Assembly (NCBI RefSeq): GCF_947504105.1 | Contig: NZ_CANNGP010000032.1 | Location: forward strand, 1-53,253 | DNA length: 53,253 nucleotides | Reading direction: 5' to 3' | From: an uncultured Tateyamaria sp. | Lineage (GTDB): Bacteria > Pseudomonadota > Alphaproteobacteria > Rhodobacterales > Rhodobacteraceae | In this document: positions 35,171-43,762 of the stretch, piece by piece | Position numbering within the stretch: the stretch's first letter is position 1 | Layout: every line of letters starts with the position of its first letter | Position numbers and translations under genes: made by a program | The notes under the pieces: generated by a model | What the model was told of the DNA's origin: nothing | The model's database searches: none | The model's input: only the letters and a program-made list of their open reading frames with translations

Positions 35171-36365
35171 CTTCCAATGTCTCCACCGCAGCGTCCTGCA
35201 CGAACTCAAGGGCATAGGCGGCGGCCCCGCGCGCCCACATCAGGTTGTCCCACTTGTGCACGATGACTTCGGGCGCTGGTTTGTCGATTTCAACGATGCT
35301 TTTGCGCATCTCCTCGATCACCGTATCGGCATAGAGGTGATCGAACTGCATCTGTTCACCGGCGAGGATCACGAGCTCCGGGTCAAAGATGTTCACGAGG
35401 TTTGCAAGGCCCATGGCAAACATCTTGCCTGCGCGCTCCACCACGGTACGCGCCGTAGGGTCGCCGCCCTTGGCTGCTTTCAGTATGGTGCTGACCGCTT
35501 GGCTGGTGGGGGTGGTCAGGCTCATACCACCTACGCTTGATGCCTCGCGCACAAGGGCGTAGTCCGCGACGTAGGCTTCAAGGCAGCCGCGCTGCCCGCA
35601 CCGGCACAGCGCGCCGTCCAGATGCACCTTGGTGTGCCCGAATTCGGCCCCGCATCCGCGCGTGCCGCGATAAAGCTGGCCGCCCAGTACCATGCCCATG
35701 CCCACGCCGCTTTCGATGGTGATCACGATGAAATCCGAATGCGACTTGCCCAGTCCGAATGTCAATTCAGCCATCGCCACGAGGTTCGCGTCATTGTCCA
35801 GATAGACAGCAACCCCAAGTGTCTCGCGCAGCACCTCGCCAAACGGCACGTTGCGCTGATCGAGCGAGGGTGACCAGTAAACCAGCCCGTGATCGGCATC
35901 CACGACGCCTGCCAGCCCGACACCAACGCCGGAGATATCGGTGCGGTTATGGCCTGCCTTTTCGGCCAGTGCAGACAGCCCGTCCCGAATGTGCGTGGCA
36001 AGGTTGTCAGACGTCAGGCGGCCGGTCGGGATGGCGCATTCATGATCTGTGACATGGGTTCCGTCAAAACGCATCAGAACAAGCGAAATTGATCTGTCCG
36101 ACACCTTGAGTCCGGCAATCAGATGCGCGTCGCCGGCGACCTTCAAATCGACCCGGGGACGTCCGCGCGCCGATTCGTCATTGCGTGATTCGCGGGGCAC
36201 TTCCTCAATCAATCTGCCGCGCAAAAGGTCGGCTGTGACAGACGTGACGGTGGCCCGGCTGATGCCAGTATGCTCTGCCAAATCGATACGCGGAACGGGG
36301 CCACGGTGCGCAATTTCACGCAAAAGCAGACGCCTGCTTTCGACCTTTTGATGACCGAATGCCAT
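35163..36365 (-). CDS. ROK-family transcriptional repressor, XylR-like
   Basis: A 400-residue regulator with an N-terminal winged helix (HTGISRATVTSVTADLLRGR near residues 32-51) joined to a ROK sugar-kinase-like domain. The latter has GVGLAGVVDADHGLV and the zinc/ROK signature CRCGQRGCLE near 258-267. The kinase-type residues look intact in part, but the HTH defines it as a regulator. ROK repressors of this architecture release DNA on binding xylose or glucose. It is divergent from xylF and shares with xylB and xylF a 21-bp palindrome. ATG 36365 starts the HTH; a longer frame to 36422 looks non-coding. Confidence 0.9.
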   Translation of the reverse strand: MAFGHQKVESRRLLLREIAHRGPVPRIDLAEHTGISRATVTSVTADLLRGRLIEEVPRESRNDESARGRPRVDLKVAGDAHLIAGLKVSDRSISLVLMRFDGTHVTDHECAIPTGRLTSDNLATHIRDGLSALAEKAGHNRTDISGVGVGLAGVVDADHGLVYWSPSLDQRNVPFGEVLRETLGVAVYLDNDANLVAMAELTFGLGKSHSDFIVITIESGVGMGMVLGGQLYRGTRGCGAEFGHTKVHLDGALCRCGQRGCLEAYVADYALVREASSVGGMSLTTPTSQAVSTILKAAKGGDPTARTVVERAGKMFAMGLANLVNIFDPELVILAGEQMQFDHLYADTVIEEMRKSIVEIDKPAPEVIVHKWDNLMWARGAAAYALEFVQDAAVETLEDA

Positions 36366-36452
36366 GATTCTATTCTCTTTTTCCTCCCGCAGCAGGGTGT
36401 TGCCTGCTGCCCGTGATGACAATGATGGCGGTTTTTTTGAAAGCTGTCCAAT

Positions 36453-36473
36453 TTAATTTGCTTTTCGAATTTA
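36453..36473. promoter_or_regulatory. candidate ROK-repressor operator upstream of xylF
   Basis: TTAATTTGC at 36453-36461, spacer TTT, then TCGAATTTA at 36465-36473 match the 29365 site at 15 of 18 arm positions with the same 3-base spacing. It lies between the divergent ROK gene and xylF, 66 bases before the xylF start and 88 before the ROK start, so it can serve both promoters. Confidence 0.6.
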
Positions 36474-36539
36474 AGTTGCTAACAATGGGTCACCCGCCGC
36501 AAAATCGTGACGGACGGGCATGTCTTTGGGAGGACACCT

Positions 36540-37559
36540 ATGAAACGACGCACGCTACTTGGCGCCTTGGCGGCTGCCACAATGCTCACTTCGCCTGTTC
36601 TGGCTGACGGTCATGCAGTGACCGTAGGCGTGAGCTGGTCGAACTTCCAGGAAGAGCGCTGGAAAACCGATGAGGCCGCAATCAAGGCGGCGCTGGATGC
36701 CGCTGGTGCAAACTATATTTCCGCTGATGCGCAATCGTCGTCGGCCAAGCAGTTGGCAGATATCGAAAGCCTGATTGCACAGGGCGCAAGCGCGCTGATC
36801 ATCCTGGCGCAAGACGCATCTTCCATTGGCCCAGCCGTTCAAGCCGCCGCCGACGAAGACATTCCGGTCGTTGCTTATGACCGCCTGATCGAAGACGCCC
36901 GCGCCTTCTATCTGACCTTTGACAACGTCGAAGTTGGCCGCATGCAGGCCCGCGCCGTTCTGGCAGCACAGCCCAAGGGCAACTACGTCATGATCAAGGG
37001 CTCGCCAACCGACCCGAACGCGGACTTCCTGCGCGGCGGTCAGCAAGAGGTGCTGCAAGCGGCCATCGATGCCGGTGACATCACAATCGTTGGCGAAGCC
37101 TACACCGATGGCTGGGTGCCTGCGAACGCGCAGCGCAACATGGAACAGATCCTGACCGCAGCTGACAACAAGGTTGACGCCGTTGTCGCGTCCAACGACG
37201 GCACAGCCGGTGGTGTTGTGGCCGCTCTGACCGCGCAGGGCATGGAAGGTATTCCAGTGTCCGGCCAAGACGGCGACCATGCCGCTCTGAACCGCGTTGC
37301 AACCGGTACGCAGACCGTGTCCGTGTGGAAAGACGCACGTGCCCTGGGCAAAGCAGCAGGTGAGATCGCCGTGTCGCTGGCCAAAGGCGAAGATGTTGCA
37401 GGCGCAGCCGACTGGACATCGCCCGGTGGCACCACAATGACCTCGATCTTCCTTGAGCCGGTTCCGGTGACAGCGGACAATCTGGACGTCGTTCTGGACG
37501 CAGGCTGGATCGAAAAAGACGCGCTGTGCGCGGGCTCCTCGCTGGCCGCCTGCGAATAA
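36540..37559 (+). CDS. xylF: D-xylose ABC transporter solute-binding protein
   Basis: A 339-residue periplasmic sugar-binding protein. A signal peptide (MKRRTLLGALAAATML, cleaved near LADGH) is followed by the type I periplasmic binding fold. VGVSWSNFQEERWKTDEAAI, DAQSSSAKQLADIESLI, PVVAYDRLI and SGQDGDHAALNRVATGTQT match the XylF family. It delivers xylose to the permease. ATG 36540 has GGGAGGA at good spacing. A stable hairpin directly downstream separates it from the permease gene, as expected when the binding protein must be made in excess. Confidence 0.93.
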   Translation: MKRRTLLGALAAATMLTSPVLADGHAVTVGVSWSNFQEERWKTDEAAIKAALDAAGANYISADAQSSSAKQLADIESLIAQGASALIILAQDASSIGPAVQAAADEDIPVVAYDRLIEDARAFYLTFDNVEVGRMQARAVLAAQPKGNYVMIKGSPTDPNADFLRGGQQEVLQAAIDAGDITIVGEAYTDGWVPANAQRNMEQILTAADNKVDAVVASNDGTAGGVVAALTAQGMEGIPVSGQDGDHAALNRVATGTQTVSVWKDARALGKAAGEIAVSLAKGEDVAGAADWTSPGGTTMTSIFLEPVPVTADNLDVVLDAGWIEKDALCAGSSLAACE

Positions 37560-37577
37560 GAGCGCAGCAAGTTACGT

Positions 37578-37600
37578 CCCGGCGCCTGTTGCGCGCCGGG
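37578..37600 (+). terminator. stem-loop between xylF and xylH
   Basis: CCCGGCGC (37578-37585) pairs with GCGCCGGG (37593-37600) around a 7-base loop, 19 bases after the xylF stop. With no T-run, it probably stabilises the xylF transcript or partly stops transcription before xylH. Confidence 0.55.
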
Positions 37601-37704
37601 GCGGCACATGACCACACTCACCACACATTTCGGCACATCGTGACGGGCTTGCCTGTCGACGGAGACATTGTGCCACCGCAACCGGGTAACAAAGGGCAGG
37701 GCGC

Positions 37705-38970
37705 ATGGAAGACCAGGCCAAATCAATGATGGACAAGCTGGGCCTTGATGCCCGGCTTTTGGGGATGATCGGGGCGCTTGTCGTCATCTGGCTCGTGTTC
37801 GGTTTCTTTACCGACTGGCGCTTTCTGTCCCCGCGCAACTTTTTCAACGTGAGCGTTCAAACTGCATCCGTTGCTGTGATGGCAACGGGCATGGTGTTCG
37901 TGATTGTCACGCGTAACATCGACCTGTCTGTAGGCTCACTTCTGGGCTTTATCGGCATGACGGTGGCCGCTCTGCAGGTGCAGTGGCTGCCATCGATGCT
38001 GGGGCTGGGTCACCCGATGATCTGGGTGATTGCCGTTGTCGCCGCGATCCTCATGGGCGCGTTCCTGGGCGCGATACAAGGGTGGGTCATCGGCTATTTG
38101 ACCGTACCTGCCTTTATCGTGACGCTGGGCGGCTTCCTCGTCTATCGTGGTGCGATGTGGTGGGTCACCAAAGGCCAGACTCAAGCGCCGCTTGACCCGA
38201 TCTTCCGCCTACTGGGCGGCGGTGCCGAGGGGACGCTGGGTGAAACGCTGAGCTGGGTGTTCGGCACCATCGCTGCGCTTGTTGCTGTTGGCATCATGCT
38301 GCTGAGCCGCCGCAGAAAATCCACCCACGGTTTCACTGTGAAGCCGATGTGGGCTGAGGGTATCCTGATGGCCATGGCCGCTGGTCTGATCATTGCCTTT
38401 GTCTGGATCATGAACAGCTATCCGATCCCGAGGGGCGCCATGCGCCGCATGACCGAAGCGCGCGGTATCGAGTATACCGACGGCATGGTCTGGAACCATG
38501 GTATCGCTATTCCGGTTGTGATCCTGCTGGCCGTCACGATCGTGATGACCATCATCGCCACGCGCACCCGCTTTGGCCGCTATGTATACGCCACCGGTGG
38601 CAACCCCGAAGCGGCATCGCTGTCCGGCATCGACACGCGGTTGCTGACGGTCAAGGTTTTTGCCTTGATGGGAGCGCTGACCGGCATCGCGTCGATCATC
38701 GCATCCGCCCGCTTGAATGCGGTTGATGTGGGTCTTGGCACGCTGGACGAGCTGCGCGTGATTGCCGCTGCTGTCATCGGGGGCACTGCCCTGTCGGGTG
38801 GCGCGGGTACGATCTACGGTGCTGTCATTGGTGCGCTGATCATGCAGTCGCTGCAATCGGGCATGGCCTCGGTCGGGGTCGATGCGCCTTTGCAGAACAT
38901 CGTCGTGGGCTTTGTGCTCGTGCTCGCGGTGTGGATCGACATCGTTTATCGCCGTCGTGCGGGCGTCTGA
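37705..38970 (+). CDS. xylH: xylose ABC transporter permease
   Basis: A 421-residue inner-membrane permease of the BPD_transp_2/RbsC type with about ten helices. [19 protein letters not shown] is the conserved early loop, [20 protein letters not shown] follows, and [20 protein letters not shown] is the ATPase-contact loop near 300. The length fits XylH rather than the shorter RbsC (321 aa). It follows xylF after a 145-base gap with the hairpin and precedes xylG by 14 bases. Confidence 0.93.
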   Translation: MEDQAKSMMDKLGLDARLLGMIGALVVIWLVFGFFTDWRFLSPRNFFNVSVQTASVAVMATGMVFVIVTRNIDLSVGSLLGFIGMTVAALQVQWLPSMLGLGHPMIWVIAVVAAILMGAFLGAIQGWVIGYLTVPAFIVTLGGFLVYRGAMWWVTKGQTQAPLDPIFRLLGGGAEGTLGETLSWVFGTIAALVAVGIMLLSRRRKSTHGFTVKPMWAEGILMAMAAGLIIAFVWIMNSYPIPRGAMRRMTEARGIEYTDGMVWNHGIAIPVVILLAVTIVMTIIATRTRFGRYVYATGGNPEAASLSGIDTRLLTVKVFALMGALTGIASIIASARLNAVDVGLGTLDELRVIAAAVIGGTALSGGAGTIYGAVIGALIMQSLQSGMASVGVDAPLQNIVVGFVLVLAVWIDIVYRRRAGV

Positions 38971-38984
38971 GGGAGGACTTTGAG

Positions 38985-39731
38985 ATGATGACACCTCTTG
39001 TCGAAATGAAAGACATCTCGATCAGCTTTGGTGGGATCAAGGCGGTGGACCATGTGTCGGTCGACCTGAAGCCGGGCGAAGTTGTAGGCCTCTTGGGCCA
39101 CAACGGTGCGGGCAAGTCCACGCTGATCAAGATCCTGTCGGGTGCTTACGCCATGGATACGGGTGAAATCCGTATCAACGGCGAAAAGGCAACCATCAAC
39201 AACCCGCGCGACGCGCGGACGTATAACATCGAGACGATCTACCAGACGCTTGCACTGGCCGATAACCTTGATGCCGCGTCGAACCTGTTTCTGGGTCGCG
39301 AGTTGGTCAACGCTATGGGATTTGTTGACGACGATGCGATGGAGGCCGAGACCCGCAAGATCATGGCGCGGCTCAATCCGAACTTCAAAAAGTTCAAGGA
39401 TCCGGTCAGCGCCTTGTCGGGCGGTCAGCGCCAGTCGGTCGCCATTGCCCGTGCGGTGTATTTCAATGCGCGCATTCTGATCATGGATGAACCCACCGCC
39501 GCCCTTGGTCCACACGAGACGCAGATGGTGTCGGAACTGATCCAGCAGTTGAAAGCCGAAGGCATCGGTATCTTCCTGATCAGTCACGACATCCATGATG
39601 TAATGGAGCTGTGTGACCGCGCGTCCGTGATGAAAAACGGAAAGCTGGTTGGGACTGTTGACGTTGCCGACGTGACGGACGATGACCTGCTCGGAATGAT
39701 CATCTTGGGTAAGAAACCGGGCGAATCGTAA
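38985..39731 (+). CDS. xylG: xylose ABC transporter ATPase, single-domain
   Basis: A 248-residue ATPase with one nucleotide-binding domain: Walker [12 protein letters not shown] near 37, signature [15 protein letters not shown] near 143, Walker [14 protein letters not shown] near 165 and the switch ISHDIHDV. E. coli XylG has two such domains in about 513 residues, so this is the half-size form that must dimerise, as in FrcA of rhizobia. ATG 38985 has GGGAGGA at good spacing; the frame opening at 38931 lies inside xylH. The glucokinase gene begins in its stop codon (TAATG). Confidence 0.93.
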   Translation: MMTPLVEMKDISISFGGIKAVDHVSVDLKPGEVVGLLGHNGAGKSTLIKILSGAYAMDTGEIRINGEKATINNPRDARTYNIETIYQTLALADNLDAASNLFLGRELVNAMGFVDDDAMEAETRKIMARLNPNFKKFKDPVSALSGGQRQSVAIARAVYFNARILIMDEPTAALGPHETQMVSELIQQLKAEGIGIFLISHDIHDVMELCDRASVMKNGKLVGTVDVADVTDDDLLGMIILGKKPGES

Positions 39732-40666
39732 TGCAGGATGCGGGTGGGCAGGATCGGGCCATTGGCCTTGTTGCTGATGTTGGCGGGACGAATACGCGTA
39801 TGGCCTTTGTTGGTCGCGATGGAGTCATCGCGGACACGGTTGTGAAGTGTCCCAATGCCGACTTTGGCAGCTTTCTTGATCTTGTGACCAACTATTTGGA
39901 TGGGCGTTCAGTGCCATCTCATGTCGTTATCGCGGTGGCGGGTCCTGTGGCCGGTGACCGTGCGAAGCTGACGAACCGGAATTGGGATTTCGATGCGGCT
40001 GCCCTTGCTGCCGCTTTCGATGCTGACGAGGTTGTTCTGATCAACGACCTTGAGGCGTTGGGGCAGGCCGTGCCCACCGTTGCACCCGATGCGGTTGAAC
40101 CCTTGCACGACAGTGCTGCTCTTGGTGGCGCCGGGCAGGCGCTGGTGGTTGGTCTTGGCACGGGGTTCAACGTGTCGGCTGTCAACATGGAGAGTGGCAC
40201 CGTTTTCACGTCAGAGCAGGGCCATGCCAGCCTGCCGTCGAGCGTGATGTCGATCCTGCAGGCGCATATGCCCGACACGTCGCGCTTTGACAGTGTCGAG
40301 AACCTGTTTTCCGGTGTGGGGCTATTGCGTCTGGCCCATGTCATCGGCGTGGATGTCGATAGCGCCGAGCAATTGGCCAAGTCTGACGATCCACGTGCAC
40401 GCGAGGCGCTTGAGGTCTGTACCGAGGCCTTTGGCCTGATGGTGCGTGAATTGGCTTATTCCTATTTCCCAAGGGCCGGTCTGTATTTCAACGGGTCGTT
40501 GGCGAAGTTCCTGATGGCGCCGGAACGGCGGGAACGCGTGCTGACACCTTTGCGGGCCGATGACAGCTTTGACGGACAGTTCGCCCGCATTCCTGCATTT
40601 CTGTTTGTGTCGGATACTGTGGCGCTGGGCGGCTGCGCCGCGCGTCTGCTGGCGCGCGTCAGCTAA
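39731..40666 (+). CDS. glk: glucokinase
   Basis: A 311-residue ATP-dependent glucokinase of the Glk (COG0837) family. GLVADVGGTNTRMAFV is the phosphate-1 motif, VIAVAGPVAGDRAKLTNRNW the sugar-binding strand with the catalytic Asp in LINDLEALG, and VVGLGTGFNVS the ATP-binding loop. It phosphorylates glucose to glucose 6-phosphate. It ends the xylFHG operon with a 1-base overlap, which suggests that the transporter also admits glucose or that glucose is released from xylose-containing oligomers. Its 3' end overlaps the convergent hydratase by 8 bases. Confidence 0.9.
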   Translation: MQDAGGQDRAIGLVADVGGTNTRMAFVGRDGVIADTVVKCPNADFGSFLDLVTNYLDGRSVPSHVVIAVAGPVAGDRAKLTNRNWDFDAAALAAAFDADEVVLINDLEALGQAVPTVAPDAVEPLHDSAALGGAGQALVVGLGTGFNVSAVNMESGTVFTSEQGHASLPSSVMSILQAHMPDTSRFDSVENLFSGVGLLRLAHVIGVDVDSAEQLAKSDDPRAREALEVCTEAFGLMVRELAYSYFPRAGLYFNGSLAKFLMAPERRERVLTPLRADDSFDGQFARIPAFLFVSDTVALGGCAARLLARVS

Positions 40667-41453
40667 AGCTTAGATCGACGCGCCCAAAGCTGCCGAAATC
40701 GGCGTCTATGTTGGTGCCCGGCGGGCATTCGATTGGACGGATGAAGCTGCCTGATAGGATCAGCTGGCCTGCCTTGATCGTGTTGCCATAGGTGGCCATG
40801 CGGCGCGCGAGCCAAACCACGCTTTCCACCGGATCGTTCAAGACACCCGCACCAAGCCCCGTTTCCTCGACCGTGTTGCCCATTTTCACGATGGCGCCGA
40901 CCCAGCGTAGGTTTTCCGGTGCGTTGCGTTGGGTACCAACGACAATGCCCGCATTTGCCGCGTTATCGGCGATGGTATCGAAAACCTTGCGCGGCTGGCC
41001 TGTGTCCGGGTCCGCGCGCAGGATGCGGGTGTCGAGGATTTCAAGGGCTGGCACCACGTAGTCTGTCGCGGCCAGCACGTCGTCGCGGGTCACGTCTGCG
41101 CCGCCGATATCTGATTTCATGACAAAGGCGATCTCGGCCTCGATCCGCGGTTGGATGAAGTGGCCCGCGGGGATCGTGGCGCCTGTGTCGAATTGCATGG
41201 ACTGCGTCAGAACCCCGCTATCGGGAATGTCGATGTTCAGTGCCATCTGCATCGCGCGGCTGGTCAGCCCGATTTTCCAACCGATCACTGGATCGCCTGC
41301 AGCGACCTTGGCCGCGACGACCTGTTCCTGAATTGCATAGGCATCGTCCATGTCGATGTCCGGATGCGCGACTGACAGCAGGCCGATCTGTTGGCCTGTT
41401 CGCTCCGCCTCGGCAAGCGCAAGGGCCGCGGTCTTGTGGTCCTCAGGTGTCAT
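40659..41453 (-). CDS. hpaH: 2-oxo-hept-3-ene-1,7-dioate hydratase
   Basis: A 264-residue enzyme of the HpaH/MhpD family. VIGWKIGLTSRAMQ near 56, PRIEAEIAFVM near 103 (metal-binding acids), VPALEILDTRI and LSGSFIRPIECPPG are the visible signatures. HpaH adds water to 2-oxohept-3-ene-1,7-dioate in the homoprotocatechuate meta pathway, before the aldolase step. It is the last gene of the minus hpa operon and overlaps the FAH-family gene by 11 bases. The aldolase (HpaI) and the isomerase (HpaF) are not in the window. Confidence 0.9.
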   Translation of the reverse strand: MTPEDHKTAALALAEAERTGQQIGLLSVAHPDIDMDDAYAIQEQVVAAKVAAGDPVIGWKIGLTSRAMQMALNIDIPDSGVLTQSMQFDTGATIPAGHFIQPRIEAEIAFVMKSDIGGADVTRDDVLAATDYVVPALEILDTRILRADPDTGQPRKVFDTIADNAANAGIVVGTQRNAPENLRWVGAIVKMGNTVEETGLGAGVLNDPVESVVWLARRMATYGNTIKAGQLILSGSFIRPIECPPGTNIDADFGSFGRVDLSFS

Positions 41454-42294
41454 CGATGACCTCGCTACGCAGTGTGCCGATGCCTTCTGCGGCTACTTCG
41501 ACGACGTCGCCGGGTTTGAGGAATTTCGGCGGATCGAACCGTGCACCTGCGCCGGTAGGCGTGCCGGTCACGATGATGTCGCCGGGCACCAGGGTGGTGA
41601 AGGTCGAGATGTAGGCGATCTGGCGGCGGATCGGAAAGAGCATTCGGCTGGTGCGGTCATCTTGACGCAGCTCACCGTTCACATGGGTTGTCAGGCGGAT
41701 ATCGTCCAGTTGCGCTGCATGGGTGAACGGCACGATCCATGGGCCCATGGCCCCCGAGGCGTCCCAGTTCTTACCCTGCGTGACGTTGAACTTGGCATGG
41801 CGAACCCAGTCGCGAATGGTGCCCTCGTTGCAGAGGGTCAGGGCCGCGATGTGGTCGTAAGCATCCGCCTCGGCAATCCGCCGCCCGCCCTTGCCTATGA
41901 CGATGGCGATCTCGCCTTCGTAGTCCAGTTTCTCGCTTTCCGGGGGACGGATGACCGGCTGGTTGTGACCCGTGAAGCTGCGCGGGAAGCGGGGGAAGAG
42001 CGACATGTTGGGCGGTGCCTCTTGCCCGTCTTTGTACTCGGCATTGCGGTCAGGGAAATTTACGCCGACGCAGATGATCTTTTCCGGGTTGGGGACGGGG
42101 ATATCATAGGTGACATCGTGATGCGTGGCGGTGCGGCCTTGGGCGGCTTTCGCAAGCGCGTGCACGCCGTCGTTTTCGATAACGTTGCGTAGGGTGGTCC
42201 ACTGAGGAAAGTTGGGGGACAGGGGGATCATCCCGTCATCTGCCACCGCGCCGTAGTACTGGTTTCCGGCGGTGGTGTAGGTGGCGAACCTCAT
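41443..42294 (-). CDS. fumarylacetoacetate hydrolase family protein, HpaG-like
   Basis: A 283-residue FAH-family enzyme: ICVGVNFPDRNAEY, LDYEGEIAIVIGKGGRRI with the metal-binding acids near 135, and TVMP-like IIVTGTPTGAGARFDPP at the end of the catalytic core. Context points to 5-oxopent-3-ene-1,2,5-tricarboxylate decarboxylase/isomerase activity. E. coli HpaG is twice as long, with two such domains (about 430 aa), so this single-domain protein might carry out only one of the two reactions, or form a dimer to do both. ATG 42294 is in an ATGA overlap with the decarboxylase gene. Confidence 0.88.
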   Translation of the reverse strand: MRFATYTTAGNQYYGAVADDGMIPLSPNFPQWTTLRNVIENDGVHALAKAAQGRTATHHDVTYDIPVPNPEKIICVGVNFPDRNAEYKDGQEAPPNMSLFPRFPRSFTGHNQPVIRPPESEKLDYEGEIAIVIGKGGRRIAEADAYDHIAALTLCNEGTIRDWVRHAKFNVTQGKNWDASGAMGPWIVPFTHAAQLDDIRLTTHVNGELRQDDRTSRMLFPIRRQIAYISTFTTLVPGDIIVTGTPTGAGARFDPPKFLKPGDVVEVAAEGIGTLRSEVIDDT

Positions 42295-43688
42295 AGGCTC
42301 CTCGCAATCTCGGTGATCGTGTCGAAGGCGGTGTTGAAATCCCGTTCTTCGCAATCAAACTGCCCGGCCTGGAAACGGATGACCTTTTGCCCGTCGACCA
42401 GCGTTTGGGTCAGGTAGATGCGCCCGTCATCGTTGATGGTATCGACGAGCTTCTGGATGTCGTCATCTGATGCGTCTGTGAGTTTGAAGGTCCAGAGCGA
42501 CAGAATGGGTTCTGTCACGATTTCGAAATCATCTTCGGCCCGCAGCCGCTCGCACAAGGCTTGGCTCCATTTGACATGGTTGCGGATGCGGGTGCGTAGC
42601 CCCTCCATCCCGTAGTGGCGCATGAGGAACCACAGTTTGAGGGCGCGAAAGCGGCGACCGAGAGGTATCGACCATTCGGAATAGTCGATGATGTCCTCGG
42701 CCCCGTGGGTTTTCAGATATTCAGGGCGGATGGCGAGGGTTTGGCGCAACTGGTCAGGATCACGGAGGAAGTGTGCAGCGCAGTCGAACTGCGCGCCCAG
42801 CCATTTGTGCGGGTTGAAGACGATACTGTCGAAGCGATCCGCTCCGGTCCAAAGGGTACGAAATTCGGGGCAGATCATGGCCGTACCTGCCCAAGCCGCA
42901 TCGAGATGGGTGTAGATGCCATGTTCTTCGGCCACGGCAGCGACCGCTTCAAGGTCGTCGCTGGCGCCCATGCCGGTGGCGCCGGTCGCAGCGATGATCC
43001 CGGCCGGGATGCGCCCCGCCTGCTTGTCCTCGGCAATGGCGGCTTCCAGATCCAGCGGGTCCATGTGACGCAGATCGCCGGTGGTGCGGATCTTGACCAG
43101 ATTGTCCTGTCCGATGCCCGCGACCCAGATGGCGCGGTCGATGGAGGTGTGTACCTGATCTGAACAGTAGATACGCAGCTGCGGTTGTCCGTGCAGCCCT
43201 TCGATATTGCCGCGGAATTCCAACGCGCGTTCGCGCATGGTAAGGACGGCGGCGAGCGTGGCTGACGAGGCGCTATCCTGAATGACGCCCTGATACCCTT
43301 CGGGCAGGCCAAGGCCCTGACGCAGCCAGTCCATCATCCGCGTCTCCATCTCGGTCGCGGCGGGCGAGGTTTGCCAGAGCATGCATTGCGGCGCGATAAT
43401 GGATGTCAGAAATTCGGCCAGAACCGACGCGGGCGCGGCGTTCGAGTTGAAGTAAGCGAAGAAGCGCGGGTGCTGCCAATGGGTGATGCCCGGCATCACG
43501 ATGCGTTCGAAGTCTTCCAGGATCGCCGCCAGATCAGTTCCATCTTCTGGCGGTGCGTCTGCAAGTTGCGCGGCGATCTCTCCCGGCTTCGTTTGCGCGC
43601 GTACCGGGCGGTCGCGGAGGGTGTTGTGGTAGTTTACCCCCCAATCGGCGGCATCCTTGGCGTGTTTGGCGAAATCGTCCCAGCTCAT
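42291..43688 (-). CDS. PLP-dependent aromatic-amino-acid-type decarboxylase
   Basis: A 465-residue group II PLP decarboxylase. THWQHPRFFAYFNSNAAPAS near 70-90 and the PLP-lysine motif NPHKWLG near 300 are diagnostic of the DOPA/tryptophan/tyrosine decarboxylase class, and LDAAWAGTAMICPEFR is the active-site strand. It removes CO2 from an aromatic L-amino acid to give the amine. In this operon (HpaE, HpaD, this gene, FAH-type, HpaH) it could convert DOPA or tyrosine towards an amine that is then oxidised to 3,4-dihydroxyphenylacetate. ATG 43688 precedes an ATGA link to the FAH gene. Substrate specificity cannot be read from sequence. Confidence 0.92.
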   Translation of the reverse strand: MSWDDFAKHAKDAADWGVNYHNTLRDRPVRAQTKPGEIAAQLADAPPEDGTDLAAILEDFERIVMPGITHWQHPRFFAYFNSNAAPASVLAEFLTSIIAPQCMLWQTSPAATEMETRMMDWLRQGLGLPEGYQGVIQDSASSATLAAVLTMRERALEFRGNIEGLHGQPQLRIYCSDQVHTSIDRAIWVAGIGQDNLVKIRTTGDLRHMDPLDLEAAIAEDKQAGRIPAGIIAATGATGMGASDDLEAVAAVAEEHGIYTHLDAAWAGTAMICPEFRTLWTGADRFDSIVFNPHKWLGAQFDCAAHFLRDPDQLRQTLAIRPEYLKTHGAEDIIDYSEWSIPLGRRFRALKLWFLMRHYGMEGLRTRIRNHVKWSQALCERLRAEDDFEIVTEPILSLWTFKLTDASDDDIQKLVDTINDDGRIYLTQTLVDGQKVIRFQAGQFDCEERDFNTAFDTITEIARSL

Positions 43689-43708
43689 GGTCTCGTCCTT
43701 TCGGGCGG

Positions 43709-43758
43709 GGCGCACGGCACGTGCGCCTTACGGGAGTAAGGCGGAGGTGTCCTCCGCC
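43709..43758. repeat. three overlapping perfect hairpins in tandem
   Basis: In the 74-base gap between hpaD and the decarboxylase three perfect inverted repeats follow one another and share end bases: GGCGCACG/CGTGCGCC (43709-43727), GCCTTAC/GTAAGGC (43725-43742) and GGCGGAGG/CCTCCGCC (43740-43758). Loops are 3, 4 and 3 bases. The middle stem competes with both neighbours, so the RNA can switch between alternative folds. It probably stabilises or divides the operon mRNA. Confidence 0.75.
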
Positions 43759-43762
43759 AGGG

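Noticed and set aside
35163-36365. ROK sugar kinase
   Set aside because: A winged-helix DNA-binding domain occupies the N-terminus, so it is a ROK repressor.
43709-43758. Rho-independent terminator
   Set aside because: The stems are not followed by a T-run on either strand, and the downstream genes continue the same pathway.
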